DNA from: Kitasatospora xanthocidica
GTDB taxonomy: Bacteria > Actinomycetota > Actinomycetes > Streptomycetales > Streptomycetaceae
Direction of reading: 5' to 3'
Assembly: GCF_014656195.1 (NCBI RefSeq)
Contig: NZ_BNBY01000019.1
Location: forward strand, 101,445 to 165,444
DNA length: 64,000 nt
The notes under the pieces were generated by a model. That model made no database searches. It was not told where the DNA came from and saw only the letters and a program-made list of their open reading frames with translations. Below, in pieces: positions 34,124 to 42,619 of this stretch. Numbering within the stretch: position 1 is the first letter of the stretch; the number at the start of each line of letters is the position of its first letter. Made by a program: the position numbers and the translations under genes.

Positions 34124-34534
34124 ATGCCTCTGGTCCGCATCGACCTGTCCGCTACCCGGCCACCCGCCATCCGACGCGCCATCGCCGACGGCGTGCATCA
34201 GGCCCTCGTCGACGCCATCGGCATCCCGGCCGGTGACCGCTTCCAGATCGTCACCCCGCACGATCCCGAAGAGCTGATCTTCGACCCGACCTACCTCGAC
34301 GTGGCCCGCCAAGACATCGTCTGCGTCCAGATCACCCTGGTGGCGGGTCGGCCTCGGGAGCTCAAGCTCGGCCTGTACCGGCGGATCACAGCCAACCTGA
34401 CCGACGTCGGCGTGCGGCCCGAGGACGTGTTCGTCACGCTCATCGAGAACGCCCTCGACAACTGGTCGGTGGGCAACGGCAGGGCGCAACTGGTCGACCT
34501 GGGCACCGTGGCGGGAGCGCGCGTCGAGCCGTGA
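34124..34534 (+). CDS. Tautomerase-superfamily protein
   Basis: A 136-residue member of the tautomerase superfamily. It begins MPLVRIDLSATRPPAIRRAI, so the mature N-terminal Pro could be the catalytic base, as in 4-oxalocrotonate tautomerase. Further features are FQIVTPHDPEELIFDPTYL and VQITLVAGRPRELKLGLYRRI. The length matches the long-chain MIF-like or malonate semialdehyde decarboxylase-like members, but no further assignment is safe. ATG at 34124; weak RBS GCGAG. Its regulation is likely by the divergent ArsR protein. Confidence 0.8.
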   Translation: MPLVRIDLSATRPPAIRRAIADGVHQALVDAIGIPAGDRFQIVTPHDPEELIFDPTYLDVARQDIVCVQITLVAGRPRELKLGLYRRITANLTDVGVRPEDVFVTLIENALDNWSVGNGRAQLVDLGTVAGARVEP

Positions 34535-34596
34535 TTCGTCGCATCACACCTGTCGTGCGCGCCGTGGCCGCAGGGCGGACTCTCAACACCCCCACA

Positions 34597-34617
34597 CGAA
34601 CTTCTGCGGAGCAGCAC
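34597..34617 (-). repeat. Terminal inverted repeat of an IS630-type element, right copy
   Basis: Reverse complement of the 21 bp at 33502-33522 with one mismatch (A/G). Its last bases run into the TAG stop codon of the next minus-strand gene. Together the two ends bracket about 1.1 kb containing the ArsR-tautomerase pair. Confidence 0.7.
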
Positions 34618-35342
34618 TAGTGCGGCACGCCCCCGACGAAGTCCTTGAGGGCGTCCATCCGGGTCCGCCGGCCGGGCGGGTAGCGGCGCAGCGCGCGCTC
34701 GGCCCGGCGGGAGTCCGGCGGGTAGCGCCAGCGGGCCCACGGCGAGTCGGGTTTGGCCAGGCGCAGGCAGGCGATCAACGCGACCAGGGGCACCAGCAGG
34801 CCGATCACCCCGGTCGCCGTCTTGCCCTTGAGGATCGCCCCGACGGCGAACACCACGTCGACCAGCAGCAGTACGGCGAAGGCCAGGTGGGCCGCGGGCC
34901 CCTGGCCGGTGTCGGAGAACGGGTTGAACCCGGCGACCAGCAGCAGGCCGACCGCCACCGCCAGGAAGGCCGCGTCGACGGACTTGCGGCCCTCCTGGGA
35001 CCAGTAGACGTCCTCCAGGTGCAGCCAGAGCGCGTACTCGTCCAGGGTGAGCGCGGCGCCGGCGCCGAACAGCGCGGCCAGGATCTGCACGCCGGGGGTG
35101 TCCGGCCGGTAGGCGAACTCCATCGCCCCGGCCACCAGCATCGCGAGGATGCCGTACACCTGGTGGTGCACATGGGTGCCGCCGACCTCGACGTTGCGGA
35201 AGGGTCCGCGGCCGGCCCGGATCAGCCGGGTGATCACCCGGGTGCCCACGAAGGTGACCACGAAGGCGCCGACCATCCACAGGCCGATGCCCTGGTTGGG
35301 TACGGTCACCACCACGTCGACCTCGGTGTCCGCGGTGCCCAC
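34617..35342 (-). CDS. Integral membrane protein of unknown function
   Basis: The protein is 241 residues with about six hydrophobic segments: WMVGAFVVTFVGTRVITRLI, YGILAMLVAGAMEFAY, QILAALFGAGAALTLDEYALWLHLEDVYW, FLAVAVGLLLVAGF, AFAVLLLVDVVFAVGAIL and GLLVPLVALIACLRLA. HVHHQVYG and DEYALWLHLEDVYW are polar motifs that may coordinate a metal. The C-terminal arginine-rich tail is cytoplasmic. Stop codon lies against the right end repeat. The family is a conserved actinobacterial membrane protein without known function. Confidence 0.72.
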   Translation of the reverse strand: MGTADTEVDVVVTVPNQGIGLWMVGAFVVTFVGTRVITRLIRAGRGPFRNVEVGGTHVHHQVYGILAMLVAGAMEFAYRPDTPGVQILAALFGAGAALTLDEYALWLHLEDVYWSQEGRKSVDAAFLAVAVGLLLVAGFNPFSDTGQGPAAHLAFAVLLLVDVVFAVGAILKGKTATGVIGLLVPLVALIACLRLAKPDSPWARWRYPPDSRRAERALRRYPPGRRTRMDALKDFVGGVPH

Positions 35343-35500
35343 GGCCGCTCCCCGGTCAGCCGCCGTGCGCCGGGGCGCCGCACGCCCCGTACAGCCCGCT
35401 AGCCTCCGGCATCACGCACCTCCGCACCTGCCGTGCCCGGCCCGCCCGGGGGCGGGCCGGGCACGGGGGGCTCCTCCGCCCAGCGTATCCGGATCACGCG

Positions 35501-35528
35501 GAAGGGGCCCGCACGGGCGGGCCCCTTC
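35501..35528 (-). terminator. Strong hairpin terminator
   Basis: A perfect 12-bp stem, GAAGGGGCCCGC (35501-35512) with its complement (35517-35528), and a 4-nt loop. It follows the minus-strand Ig-like fragment and precedes the start of the membrane protein gene. Confidence 0.75.
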
Positions 35529-35564
35529 ACGATCGATGGGGGTGACAGCGGGACTACCAGGGGA

Positions 35565-36236
35565 CTACAGGTTCGAACACTGCCCGAGCCGCTGCCCGCT
35601 CACCGTGTTCGGGTGCCCGTCGTTGGTGGGCGCCGGGTTGTTGCCGGAGCAGAGGAGGGCGCCGCCGATGGTGTTGCCCTCGATCTCGGTCCGGGTGTCC
35701 TCGGGGAACGGTCCGGTGCCGGTGGTGCCCTGGACCTGCACGGAACCGCCGACCTGGTTGGCGACGACCTCCAGGCCGCCGTGGTTGTCGCCCAGCAGCA
35801 GCGAGCCGCCGATCCGGTTGCCGGCGCAGCCGTCGTCACCCGGGTCGCCGACCAGCACGAAGCCGGAGGCGTCGTGGACGTTGGTCGTGCCCGTCACGGT
35901 GCTCCCGCACATCCCGAACAGGGTGCCCCCGGAGAAGAGGACGGCGCCGTGCACGGTGGAGCCGCTGATGTACAGCGCACCGTCCCTGGCGTCGTGCACG
36001 GCCCCGTGGACGGTGGCGCCGACGATGCAGGTGCTGTCGCCGCTGGTGAACAGCTCGCCGACGTCACCGGTGATGGTCCTGGTGCAGCTGACGGTCTCGG
36101 TGACCGACTCCAGGTCGGGGGTCAGGTAGTTGTCGTCGCCGCTGTACTGGGCGGTGACGGTGTGACTCCCCGGCAGCAGGTTCGCGAAACTCACCTGGGT
36201 CTGGGCGCAGTTGGTGCCGCCGCCGGGGGCCAGCGT
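35565..36236 (-). pseudogene. N-terminally truncated Ig-like surface protein fragment
   Basis: The readable protein starts inside a bacterial Ig-like domain (FANLLPGSHTVTAQYSGDDNYL is the end of such a domain), then has a Cys-containing beta-helix-like stretch of STVHGAV/TVTGTTNV repeats and GNRIGGSLLLGDNHGG. It lacks a start codon with an RBS, a signal peptide and the first Ig strands. Upstream residues (STRRPGTGSRGGG) are arbitrary intergenic translation. The full family is secreted cell-surface proteins, so this looks like the C-terminal relic of a longer gene, cut off near 36230. The gene may have been truncated together with nearby rearrangements. Confidence 0.65.
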
Positions 36237-36260
36237 GCGTGCCCCCGCCCGTGACACGCG

Positions 36261-36295
36261 CCCGCCGCCCCGGGATCCGGTCCCGGGGCGGCGGG
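36261..36295 (-). terminator. Hairpin terminator after hypE
   Basis: A perfect 15-bp stem (36261-36275 with 36281-36295) with a 5-nt loop. It lies about 30 bp after the hypE stop codon and ends the hydrogenase unit. Confidence 0.8.
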
Positions 36296-36325
36296 TACTC
36301 ACGCGGCGTCAGCAGATCCGCGGTG

Positions 36326-37402
36326 TCAGCAGATCCGCGGCAGCTGCTCGCCCATCGGCAGGTCCACCACCCGGGTGCCGCCGAAGCCGGTCCGGGCGAC
36401 GACCATGCCGAGGTGGTCCTCGACGCACTCGCCGATCACCACCGCCTCCGCGCCCAGCGGGTGGGCGCGCATGGCGGCGAGGACCGCCTCCGCCTCCCGG
36501 CGCGGGACGAAGGCGACGAGCTTGCCCTCGTTGGCGACGTACAGCGGGTCCAGGCCCAGCAGGGCGCAGGCGTTGGCCACCGCCTCCGGGACGGGGACGG
36601 CCCGCTCGGTCAGCCTGACGCCGACCCCGGCGGCGGTCGCGATCTCGTTGAGCGCCGCCGCCAGCCCGCCCCGGGTGGGGTCGCGCAGCACGTGCAGGTC
36701 GGGGGTGACGGCGAGCATGGCGTCGACCAGGCCGCCGAGCGCCGCGCAGTCGCTGCGCACCTCGACCCCGAACTCCAGGCCCTCCCGGACGCTCATGATG
36801 GCGACCCCGTGCAGCCCGATCGGCCCGCTGAGGATCACCACGTCGCCGGGGGCGGCCCGCTGCGGGCGGATGTCGACGCCGGGGGCGACCAGCCCGATGC
36901 CGGCGGTGTTCAGGTAGATCCCGTCCCCGCGCCCGGCCTCGACCACCTTGGTGTCCCCGGTGGCGACCTCCACCCCGGCGGCGCGGGCGGCGGCTCCGAG
37001 CGCCCTGGCCACCCGGTCGACCACGGCCGTCTCCACCCCCTCCTCCAGGATGAACCCGCAGGACAGGTACGCGGCCCGGGCCCCGCTCATCGCGAGGTCG
37101 TTGACCGTGCCGTTGACGGCGAGGTCGCCGATGCTGCCGCCCGGGAAGAACAGCGGCCGCACCACGTAGGAGTCGGTGGAGAAGGCGAGCCGGGCCCCGC
37201 CGAGCTCCAGGACGGCGGAGTCGGCGAGCCCGGCGAGGAGCGGTCCGCCGAAGGCCGGCGCGAAGACGTGCTCGACCAGTTCGGCGGAGAGCGCCCCGCC
37301 ACCGCCGTGCCCCATCACCACCCGGGGGTGGTCGCGCAGCGGCAGCGGGCAGCTCCAGCCGGAGAAGTCCGGTGCGGGGGTGAGGGTTTCGGTGTCAGCC
37401 AA
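36326..37402 (-). CDS. hypE: Hydrogenase maturation factor HypE
   Basis: The 358-residue protein dehydrates a carbamoylated C-terminal Cys to thiocyanate, the source of the CN ligands of the [NiFe] site. The C-terminus ends PRIC, the required tail, where Cys is carbamoylated by HypF. HGGGG near residue 32 and the GGSIGDLAVNGTVNDLAMSGA stretch mark the PurM-like ATP-binding domain. It overlaps hypD by 8 bp (ATGGCTGA). The 16 bases around the stop codon are duplicated just downstream (36308-36323 and 36325-36340). Confidence 0.96.
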   Translation of the reverse strand: MADTETLTPAPDFSGWSCPLPLRDHPRVVMGHGGGGALSAELVEHVFAPAFGGPLLAGLADSAVLELGGARLAFSTDSYVVRPLFFPGGSIGDLAVNGTVNDLAMSGARAAYLSCGFILEEGVETAVVDRVARALGAAARAAGVEVATGDTKVVEAGRGDGIYLNTAGIGLVAPGVDIRPQRAAPGDVVILSGPIGLHGVAIMSVREGLEFGVEVRSDCAALGGLVDAMLAVTPDLHVLRDPTRGGLAAALNEIATAAGVGVRLTERAVPVPEAVANACALLGLDPLYVANEGKLVAFVPRREAEAVLAAMRAHPLGAEAVVIGECVEDHLGMVVARTGFGGTRVVDLPMGEQLPRIC

Positions 37403-38519
37403 CGGGGCTCGCCTCCTGGGCGGCGGCCGGCGTGCCCAGCCGCCGGTAGAGGTAGTACGCGGCGCAGGCCCCCTCGCTGGAGACCATGGTGGCGCCGAGC
37501 GGGGTTCGCGGGGTGCAGACGGTGCCGAAGGCCTCGCACTGGTGCGGCTTCAGCAGGCCTTGCAGCACCTCGCCGCTGCGGCAGGCGGCGGGCTCGCGGG
37601 TGGCGATCCCGGTGACGTCGAAGCGGTGCTCGGCGTCGTGGTCCCGGTAGCGCGAGGAGAGCCGCCAGCCGCTCCGCGGGATGACGCCGATGCCCCGCCA
37701 GGCGCGGTCGGCGACCTCGAAGACGTCCTCCAGCATGGCACGCGCCGCCGGGTTGCCCTCCGGCCGGACGGCTCGCTCGTAGGCGTTCTCGACGGTGTGC
37801 TCCCCGCGCTCCAACTGCCGTACGGTGAGCCGGATCCCCTCCAGGATGTCGAGCGGTTCGAAGCCGGTGACGACGATCGGCACCCGGTGGCGCTCGGCGA
37901 GCTCGGGGTACTCGTCGGTGCCCATCACGCTGCACACGTGCCCGGCGGCGAGGAAGCCCTGGACCCGGCAGTCCGGCGAGGCCATGATCGCGTCGATCGC
38001 CGGGGGCACCCGGACGTGCGAGACCAGCATGCTGAAGTTCCGCAGGCCCTGCTCACGGGCGAGGTGGACGGCCATCGCGTTCGGCGGCGCGGTGGTCTCG
38101 AAGCCGATGCCGAAGAAGACGACCTCCCGGTCCGGGTTCTCCCGGGCGATCCTCAGCGCGTCCAGCGGCGAGTAGACCACCCGGACGTCGCCGCCCTCGC
38201 TCCGGACCCGGAACAGGTCGCGGTCGGTGCCTGGCACCCGCAGCATGTCGCCGAAGGAGCAGAAGACCACCCCGGGCCGGGCGGCGATGGCCAGCGCCCG
38301 GTCGATCACCTCCAGCGGGGTGACGCACACCGGACACCCCGGGCCGTGGATCAACTCGACCTCCTCGGGCAGGAGTTGGTCGATGGCGTGGCGGATGATG
38401 CTGTGCGTCTGGCCGCCGCACACCTCCATCAGCGCCCACGGCCGGGTGACCGTCGCCCTGATGTCCGCGAGCAGGCCCGCCGCCAGCTCCGGGTTCCGGA
38501 ACTCCTCCAGGTACTTCAC
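37395..38519 (-). CDS. hypD: Hydrogenase maturation factor HypD
   Basis: This 374-residue protein is the Fe(CN)2CO assembly scaffold that works with HypC. Conserved Cys motifs: LMEVCGGQTHSIIRH, GPGCPVCVTP, and the later CRSGEVLQGL and CTPRTPLGATMVSSEGACAAYY segments that bind a [4Fe-4S] cluster. GFETTAP is a further family signature. It starts at a GTG that overlaps the hypC stop by 4 bp and overlaps hypE at its end. Confidence 0.96.
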   Translation of the reverse strand: MKYLEEFRNPELAAGLLADIRATVTRPWALMEVCGGQTHSIIRHAIDQLLPEEVELIHGPGCPVCVTPLEVIDRALAIAARPGVVFCSFGDMLRVPGTDRDLFRVRSEGGDVRVVYSPLDALRIARENPDREVVFFGIGFETTAPPNAMAVHLAREQGLRNFSMLVSHVRVPPAIDAIMASPDCRVQGFLAAGHVCSVMGTDEYPELAERHRVPIVVTGFEPLDILEGIRLTVRQLERGEHTVENAYERAVRPEGNPAARAMLEDVFEVADRAWRGIGVIPRSGWRLSSRYRDHDAEHRFDVTGIATREPAACRSGEVLQGLLKPHQCEAFGTVCTPRTPLGATMVSSEGACAAYYLYRRLGTPAAAQEASPVG

Positions 38520-38827
38520 CGTCCGGCCTCCTCGGCTGCCGTCGCCTCTTCCGCTCCGACCCACTGCCCCGCCGCTTCCCACGGGTCGCCGAACTCCTCT
38601 TGGAGCAGGCCGAGTTCCTCGAACAGCGCGAGGGTCCGGCGGGCCGACTCCTCGTCCAGCCGCTGCAACGCGAAGCCCACGTGGACGATCGCGTAGTCGC
38701 CCACCGCCAGGTCGGGCAGGTACTCCAGGCACACGTCCTTGACCACCCCGCCGAAGTCCATCACCGCCATCCGGGTCCCGTCGCGCTCCCCGATCTCCGT
38801 CACCCTTCCGGGCACCGCCAGGCACAT
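38516..38827 (-). CDS. hypC: Hydrogenase maturation chaperone HypC
   Basis: The protein is 103 residues and starts MCLAVPGRVTEI; Cys2 is the invariant residue that carries the Fe(CN)2CO group and contacts the large subunit. VGDYAIVHVGFALQRLDEE is the second conserved stretch. A longer, Ala/Glu-rich tail (after residue 75) extends beyond typical HypC proteins. It starts 7 bases after the hypF stop codon. Confidence 0.96.
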   Translation of the reverse strand: MCLAVPGRVTEIGERDGTRMAVMDFGGVVKDVCLEYLPDLAVGDYAIVHVGFALQRLDEESARRTLALFEELGLLQEEFGDPWEAAGQWVGAEEATAAEEAGR

Positions 38828-38833
38828 CCGCTC

Positions 38834-41170
38834 TCACTCCTCCCGGGCGGCCGCCACGCGGGCGGCCACCATCAGCTGGCCGAGCGCCAGCCCTCCGTCG
38901 TTGGGCGGCACCCGGCGGTGCCGCAGCACGGTGAAGCCGTCCTCACCGAGGCCGCGCGCGCAGGCCGAGGAGAGCAGCGCGTTGGCGAAGACGCCGCCGC
39001 TGAGCGCCACCGTGGTGGTGCCGTACCGCTCCCGGACGGCCGCACAGACCCGCCGGGCGAGGTCGGCCACCGCGGCGTGGAAGCGGGCGGCGACCAGCCC
39101 GGCGGGCGCGCCCGCGGCCACGTCGGCGACCACCGCGGCGAGCACCGGCCCGGGGTCGGCGGTCCAGCCGTCGCCCCGGGCGGGCAGCCCGAAGCGGTAG
39201 GCCCCCGCCGGGCCGAACTCCGCCCACCCGAACTCCGCTGCCGCCGCCTCCAGTTCGACCGCCGCCTGGGCCTCGTAGCCGGCCCGGTGGCAGATCCCGG
39301 CGAGTGAGGAGACCGCGTCGAACAGCCGGCCCATGCTGGAGGTCGGCACGCAGTTCAGCCCGAGCTCCAACTGCCGCTCCAACAGGCGCAGTTCCTCGCC
39401 GGGGCAGGCCTCGACCGCCGGCAGTCCGGCCGTCCAGGGCAGCCCGGCGGCCCGCAGGTGCGCCAGCGCCGTCCGGTAGGGGCGTTCGACCGCCGCGTCC
39501 CCGCCGGGCAGCGGCACGTAGCCGAGGTGGGCGAGCCGGCGGAAGCCGTCGTAGTCGGCCAGCAGCACCTCGCCGCCCCAGATCGCGCCGTCCTCGCCGT
39601 AGCCGGTGCCGTCGAAGGCGAGGCCGAGCACCGGCCGGCCGCCGTCCAGGCCGTGCTCGGCCATCACCGCGGCGATGTGCGCGTGGTGGTGCTGCACCCG
39701 GCGCACCGGCCGCCCGGCGGCGTTCCGCTCGGCGTGCCGGACCGAGCGGTAGCCGGGGTGCCGGTCGGCGACCAGCAGCTCGGGCCGCACCCCGCTGACC
39801 GTGCCGAGCTGCTCCACCGCGCGGTCGAAGGCGCGCAGCGTGGCCAGGTCGTCCATGTCCCCGATGTGGCCGGAGAGCCAGGCGTAGCCGTCCCGGGCCA
39901 GCGCGAAGGCGTTCTTCAGGTCGCCCCCGACGGCCAGCGCCGGGCGGACGGGCACCGGCAGGGGCAGCGGCAGCGGCGCGTACCCGCGCGAGCGGCGCAG
40001 CGGCAGCTGCTCGCCGTCCACCACCCGCACCACCGAGTCCTCGCAGGGCACGTGGATCGGCCGGTCATGGGTGAGCCAGCCGTCGACCAGCGGGGCGAGC
40101 CGCTCCAGCGCCTCCCGGTCGTCGGTGACGATCGGCTCGCCGGAGAGGTTGGCGCTGGTCATCACCAGCAGGTCCGGCCCCGGTGCGGCGAGCAGCAGGT
40201 GGTGCAGCGGGGTGTACGGGAGCATCACCCCGAGGTCGGGGCTGCGCGGGGCCACCGCGTCGACCGCGGCCGAGGGCGCGCCGGTGCGGCGCAGCAGGAC
40301 GATCGGCCGGACCGGCCCGGTGAGCAGCTCCCGCTCGACCGGGCCGAGCGGCAGCAGGCCCTCCACCGTGGCGAGGTCACGGGCCATCAGGGCGAACGGT
40401 TTGTCACCGCGCCGCTTGCGCCGGCGCAGCAGGCCGACGGCGGCGGCGTCGCGCGCGTCGCAGGCCAGGTGGTAGCCGCCGATGCCCTTGACGGCGAGGA
40501 CCGCCCCGGCGGCCAGCAGCCGGCGGGCCCCGGTGAGGGCCTCCTCCCCGGCGAGGCGGGCGGCGCGCCCGGGCCGGACCAGCGCCAGCGTCGGCCCGCA
40601 GGCGTGGCAGGCGACGGGCTGGGCGTGGAAGCGGCGGTCGGCCGGGTCGGTGTACTCCCGGGCGCAGTCCGCGCACATCGGGAATCCGGCCATCGTGGTG
40701 TCGGCGCGGTCGTACGGCAGGCCGGTGACGATGGTGTGCCGGGGGCCGCAGTTGGTGCAGCTGATGAACGGGTGCCGGTGCCGGCGGTCGGCCGGGTCGG
40801 TGAGTTCGGCGAGGCAGTCGGCGCAGACGGCGACGTCGGGCGGGATCAGGGTGGCCCGGGGGCCGTCGGTCCGGGACGGGGTGATGGCGAAGCCGGTCGC
40901 GCCGGTGGCGGCCAGCGGCTCGTGTTCCACGGAGGCCACCTGGGCCAGTGGCGGCGCGTCACCGGCCACCCGTCGGCAGAACGCCTCGACCGCCTCGCGG
41001 CTGCCCTCGACCTCGGCCAGCACGCCCTCGCCGGTGTTGGTGACGCTGCCGGCCAGGCCGAGTTCACCGGCCAGGGTGAAGACGAAGGGCCGGAAGCCGA
41101 CGCCCTGCACCAGGCCGCGGACGGCGACCCGCCGACGCTCCCGCTCCGGCGCCGGGTGACCGGCCGTCAC
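38834..41170 (-). CDS. hypF: Carbamoyltransferase HypF
   Basis: This 778-residue enzyme makes the CN ligand precursor from carbamoyl phosphate and passes it to HypE. Domains in order: acylphosphatase (VRGLVQGVGFRPFVF near 18), two zinc fingers (CADC...CTNC and CADC...CHAC between 115 and 195), a YrdC-like domain (KGIGGYHLACDA; ANLSGEPIV) and a Kae1-like domain (VQHHHAHIAAVMAEHG, LAFDGTGYGEDGAIWGGE). GTG start overlaps hypB by 4 bp. Confidence 0.96.
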   Translation of the reverse strand: MTAGHPAPERERRRVAVRGLVQGVGFRPFVFTLAGELGLAGSVTNTGEGVLAEVEGSREAVEAFCRRVAGDAPPLAQVASVEHEPLAATGATGFAITPSRTDGPRATLIPPDVAVCADCLAELTDPADRRHRHPFISCTNCGPRHTIVTGLPYDRADTTMAGFPMCADCAREYTDPADRRFHAQPVACHACGPTLALVRPGRAARLAGEEALTGARRLLAAGAVLAVKGIGGYHLACDARDAAAVGLLRRRKRRGDKPFALMARDLATVEGLLPLGPVERELLTGPVRPIVLLRRTGAPSAAVDAVAPRSPDLGVMLPYTPLHHLLLAAPGPDLLVMTSANLSGEPIVTDDREALERLAPLVDGWLTHDRPIHVPCEDSVVRVVDGEQLPLRRSRGYAPLPLPLPVPVRPALAVGGDLKNAFALARDGYAWLSGHIGDMDDLATLRAFDRAVEQLGTVSGVRPELLVADRHPGYRSVRHAERNAAGRPVRRVQHHHAHIAAVMAEHGLDGGRPVLGLAFDGTGYGEDGAIWGGEVLLADYDGFRRLAHLGYVPLPGGDAAVERPYRTALAHLRAAGLPWTAGLPAVEACPGEELRLLERQLELGLNCVPTSSMGRLFDAVSSLAGICHRAGYEAQAAVELEAAAAEFGWAEFGPAGAYRFGLPARGDGWTADPGPVLAAVVADVAAGAPAGLVAARFHAAVADLARRVCAAVRERYGTTTVALSGGVFANALLSSACARGLGEDGFTVLRHRRVPPNDGGLALGQLMVAARVAAAREE

Positions 41171-41943
41171 GGGGTCTCCCCGGCCACCACGTGCTCGTGG
41201 CCGTGCCCGTCCTCGTGCCCTTCACCGTGCGAGTGCGAGTGCGAGTGCCCGTGCGGCGCGGCCGCCATCACCGGCCGGTGCGGTTCGGCGCCGCCCAGGA
41301 CGGCCAGCGCCCGGTCCAGCAGCGCGCCGACGCCGTCCCCGGTGCGGGCCGAGGTGTGCACCACCTCCACCCCGGGGTTGACCCGCCGGACGTTCGCCGT
41401 GAACGCCGCCTCGTCGAACTCGGCCGCCGCGGCGAGGTCCTTCTTGGTCACCAGCACCAGGTTGGCCAGCCCGAACGCGGTGGGGTACTTGAGCGGCTTG
41501 TCCTCGCCCTCGGTGACCGAGGCCAGCACCACCCGCAGGGACTCCCCGAGGTCGTACGAGGCCGGGCAGACCAGGTTGCCGACGTTCTCCACGAACAGCA
41601 GCCGGCAGTCGTCCGGCAGCCAGCCGTCCAGGTGCCCGGCGAGCATCCGCGCCTCCAGGTGGCAGAGCCCGTCGGTGAGCACCTGCTTCACCGGCGCGCC
41701 CGAACGGGCCAGCCGCAGCGCGTCGTTCTCGGTGGCCAGGTCCGCGGTCAGCGCGGCGACCGGCACCCCGCGCCGCCGGGCCAGCCCCAGCTCGGCCTCC
41801 AGCAGCGCGGTCTTGCCGCTGCCCGGGCTGGAGAGCAGGTTGACCGCGACCGTCCCGCGCCCGGCCAGCGCGGCCCTCAGCTCGCGGGCGCTGTCGTCGT
41901 TGCGGGCGAGGACCGCCTGGCGGAAGTCGACCGTGCGGCACAT
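41167..41943 (-). CDS. hypB: Nickel-insertion GTPase HypB with C-terminal His-rich tail
   Basis: The protein is 258 residues from ATG 41943; an ATG at 41949 (overlapping the hypA stop) is also possible. The G1 motif SSPGSGKT, the switch regions and FVENVGNLVCPASYDLGE are all normal for HypB, where the conserved Cys near NLVCPA binds metal. VTKKDL provides guanine specificity. Unusually the His-rich nickel-storage stretch, HGHSHSHSHGEGHEDGHGHEH, is at the extreme C-terminus; in other HypB proteins it is N-terminal. Coupled to hypA and hypF. Confidence 0.95.
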   Translation of the reverse strand: MCRTVDFRQAVLARNDDSARELRAALAGRGTVAVNLLSSPGSGKTALLEAELGLARRRGVPVAALTADLATENDALRLARSGAPVKQVLTDGLCHLEARMLAGHLDGWLPDDCRLLFVENVGNLVCPASYDLGESLRVVLASVTEGEDKPLKYPTAFGLANLVLVTKKDLAAAAEFDEAAFTANVRRVNPGVEVVHTSARTGDGVGALLDRALAVLGGAEPHRPVMAAAPHGHSHSHSHGEGHEDGHGHEHVVAGETP

Positions 41944-41948
41944 CGGCA

Positions 41949-42380
41949 TCAGCCTTTCTGTTCGGCCGGGCGGTGCGGGTGCCCGGCCCACTCGACGTCG
42001 AGGATCTGGAGCTCGCGCCCGGACAGCAGCTCGACGCCGCCCCCGGAAACGCCGCCCCCAGGGACGCCGACCCCGAGGACGCCGCCGGAAGAGCCGCCGG
42101 AGCAGCTCGGGCAGCCGAGGTCCGGCGGCATGCCGACCTCCCACTCGGTGGCGCAGGACCCGCACCGGGCCCGCGCCGCGACCTGCTCGGTCTCCAGCAC
42201 GGCGCCCTCCACCAGCGTTCCGGCGCAGGCCAGTTCGAAGCAGAAGTCGAGGGCCTGCGGCACGACGCCCGCCAGCTCCCCCACCTGCAGCCGCACCCGC
42301 GTCACGCCGGGGGCGCCGTGCTCGCGCGCGGCCGCGTCCACCTGCTCCACGACGGCGGCGGCGATCGACATCTCGTGCAT
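41949..42380 (-). CDS. hypA: Nickel-insertion metallochaperone HypA
   Basis: The protein is 143 residues and starts MHEMSIAAAVVEQV; the N-terminal Met-His-Glu is the nickel site. The zinc site is CGSCATEW plus GCPSC. After the second CxxC there is a Gly/Ser/Val-rich insert of about 25 residues (SGGVLGVGVPGGGVSGGG region) before the final ELQILDVEWA strand; typical HypA lacks it. ATG 42380 has AAGGG 6 bases upstream. Downstream coupled to hypB. Confidence 0.95.
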   Translation of the reverse strand: MHEMSIAAAVVEQVDAAAREHGAPGVTRVRLQVGELAGVVPQALDFCFELACAGTLVEGAVLETEQVAARARCGSCATEWEVGMPPDLGCPSCSGGSSGGVLGVGVPGGGVSGGGVELLSGRELQILDVEWAGHPHRPAEQKG

Positions 42381-42439
42381 CGGTCCCTTCCCACGGCGGG
42401 CGGCAACGGGCCAGGCTTCCAGGGCGCGCCCCATTACAA

Positions 42440-42483
42440 GGCGCGATGGCGGCGGCGGCTCGAAGCCGCGCCGCCACCGCGCC
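42440..42483 (-). terminator. Long hairpin between the small membrane protein gene and hypA
   Basis: A stem of about 20 bp with one bulge and one mismatch (42440-42460 with 42464-42483), loop CGA. It lies in the only large gap (134 bp) of the otherwise tightly packed accessory-hyp series, so it may act as a partial terminator separating structural from maturation genes. Confidence 0.55.
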
Positions 42484-42514
42484 CGGGGCTGCGCCGTTCG
42501 CAGCAACGCGCGGC

Positions 42515-42619
42515 TCACATCCGCGAGATCTCCAGGTACCGCTTGATGTCCGGCAGGCTCTGCCAGACCAGTGCGCCGATCCCCGCCAGCAGGGCCGCGC
42601 AGAACAGTTTCCTCAGCAT
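42515..42619 (-). CDS. 34-residue single-pass membrane protein
   Basis: A tiny protein of 34 residues, MLRKLFCAALLAGIGALVW at the start, followed by the highly charged end PDIKRYLEISRM. One membrane segment with a cytoplasmic amphipathic tail. The ATG lies within the end of the endopeptidase gene, implying coupled translation. Similar short proteins (annotated DUF6893 as far as I recall) occur next to actinobacterial hydrogenase genes. It may help place the soluble hydrogenase near the membrane; that is inference. Confidence 0.65.
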   Translation of the reverse strand: MLRKLFCAALLAGIGALVWQSLPDIKRYLEISRM

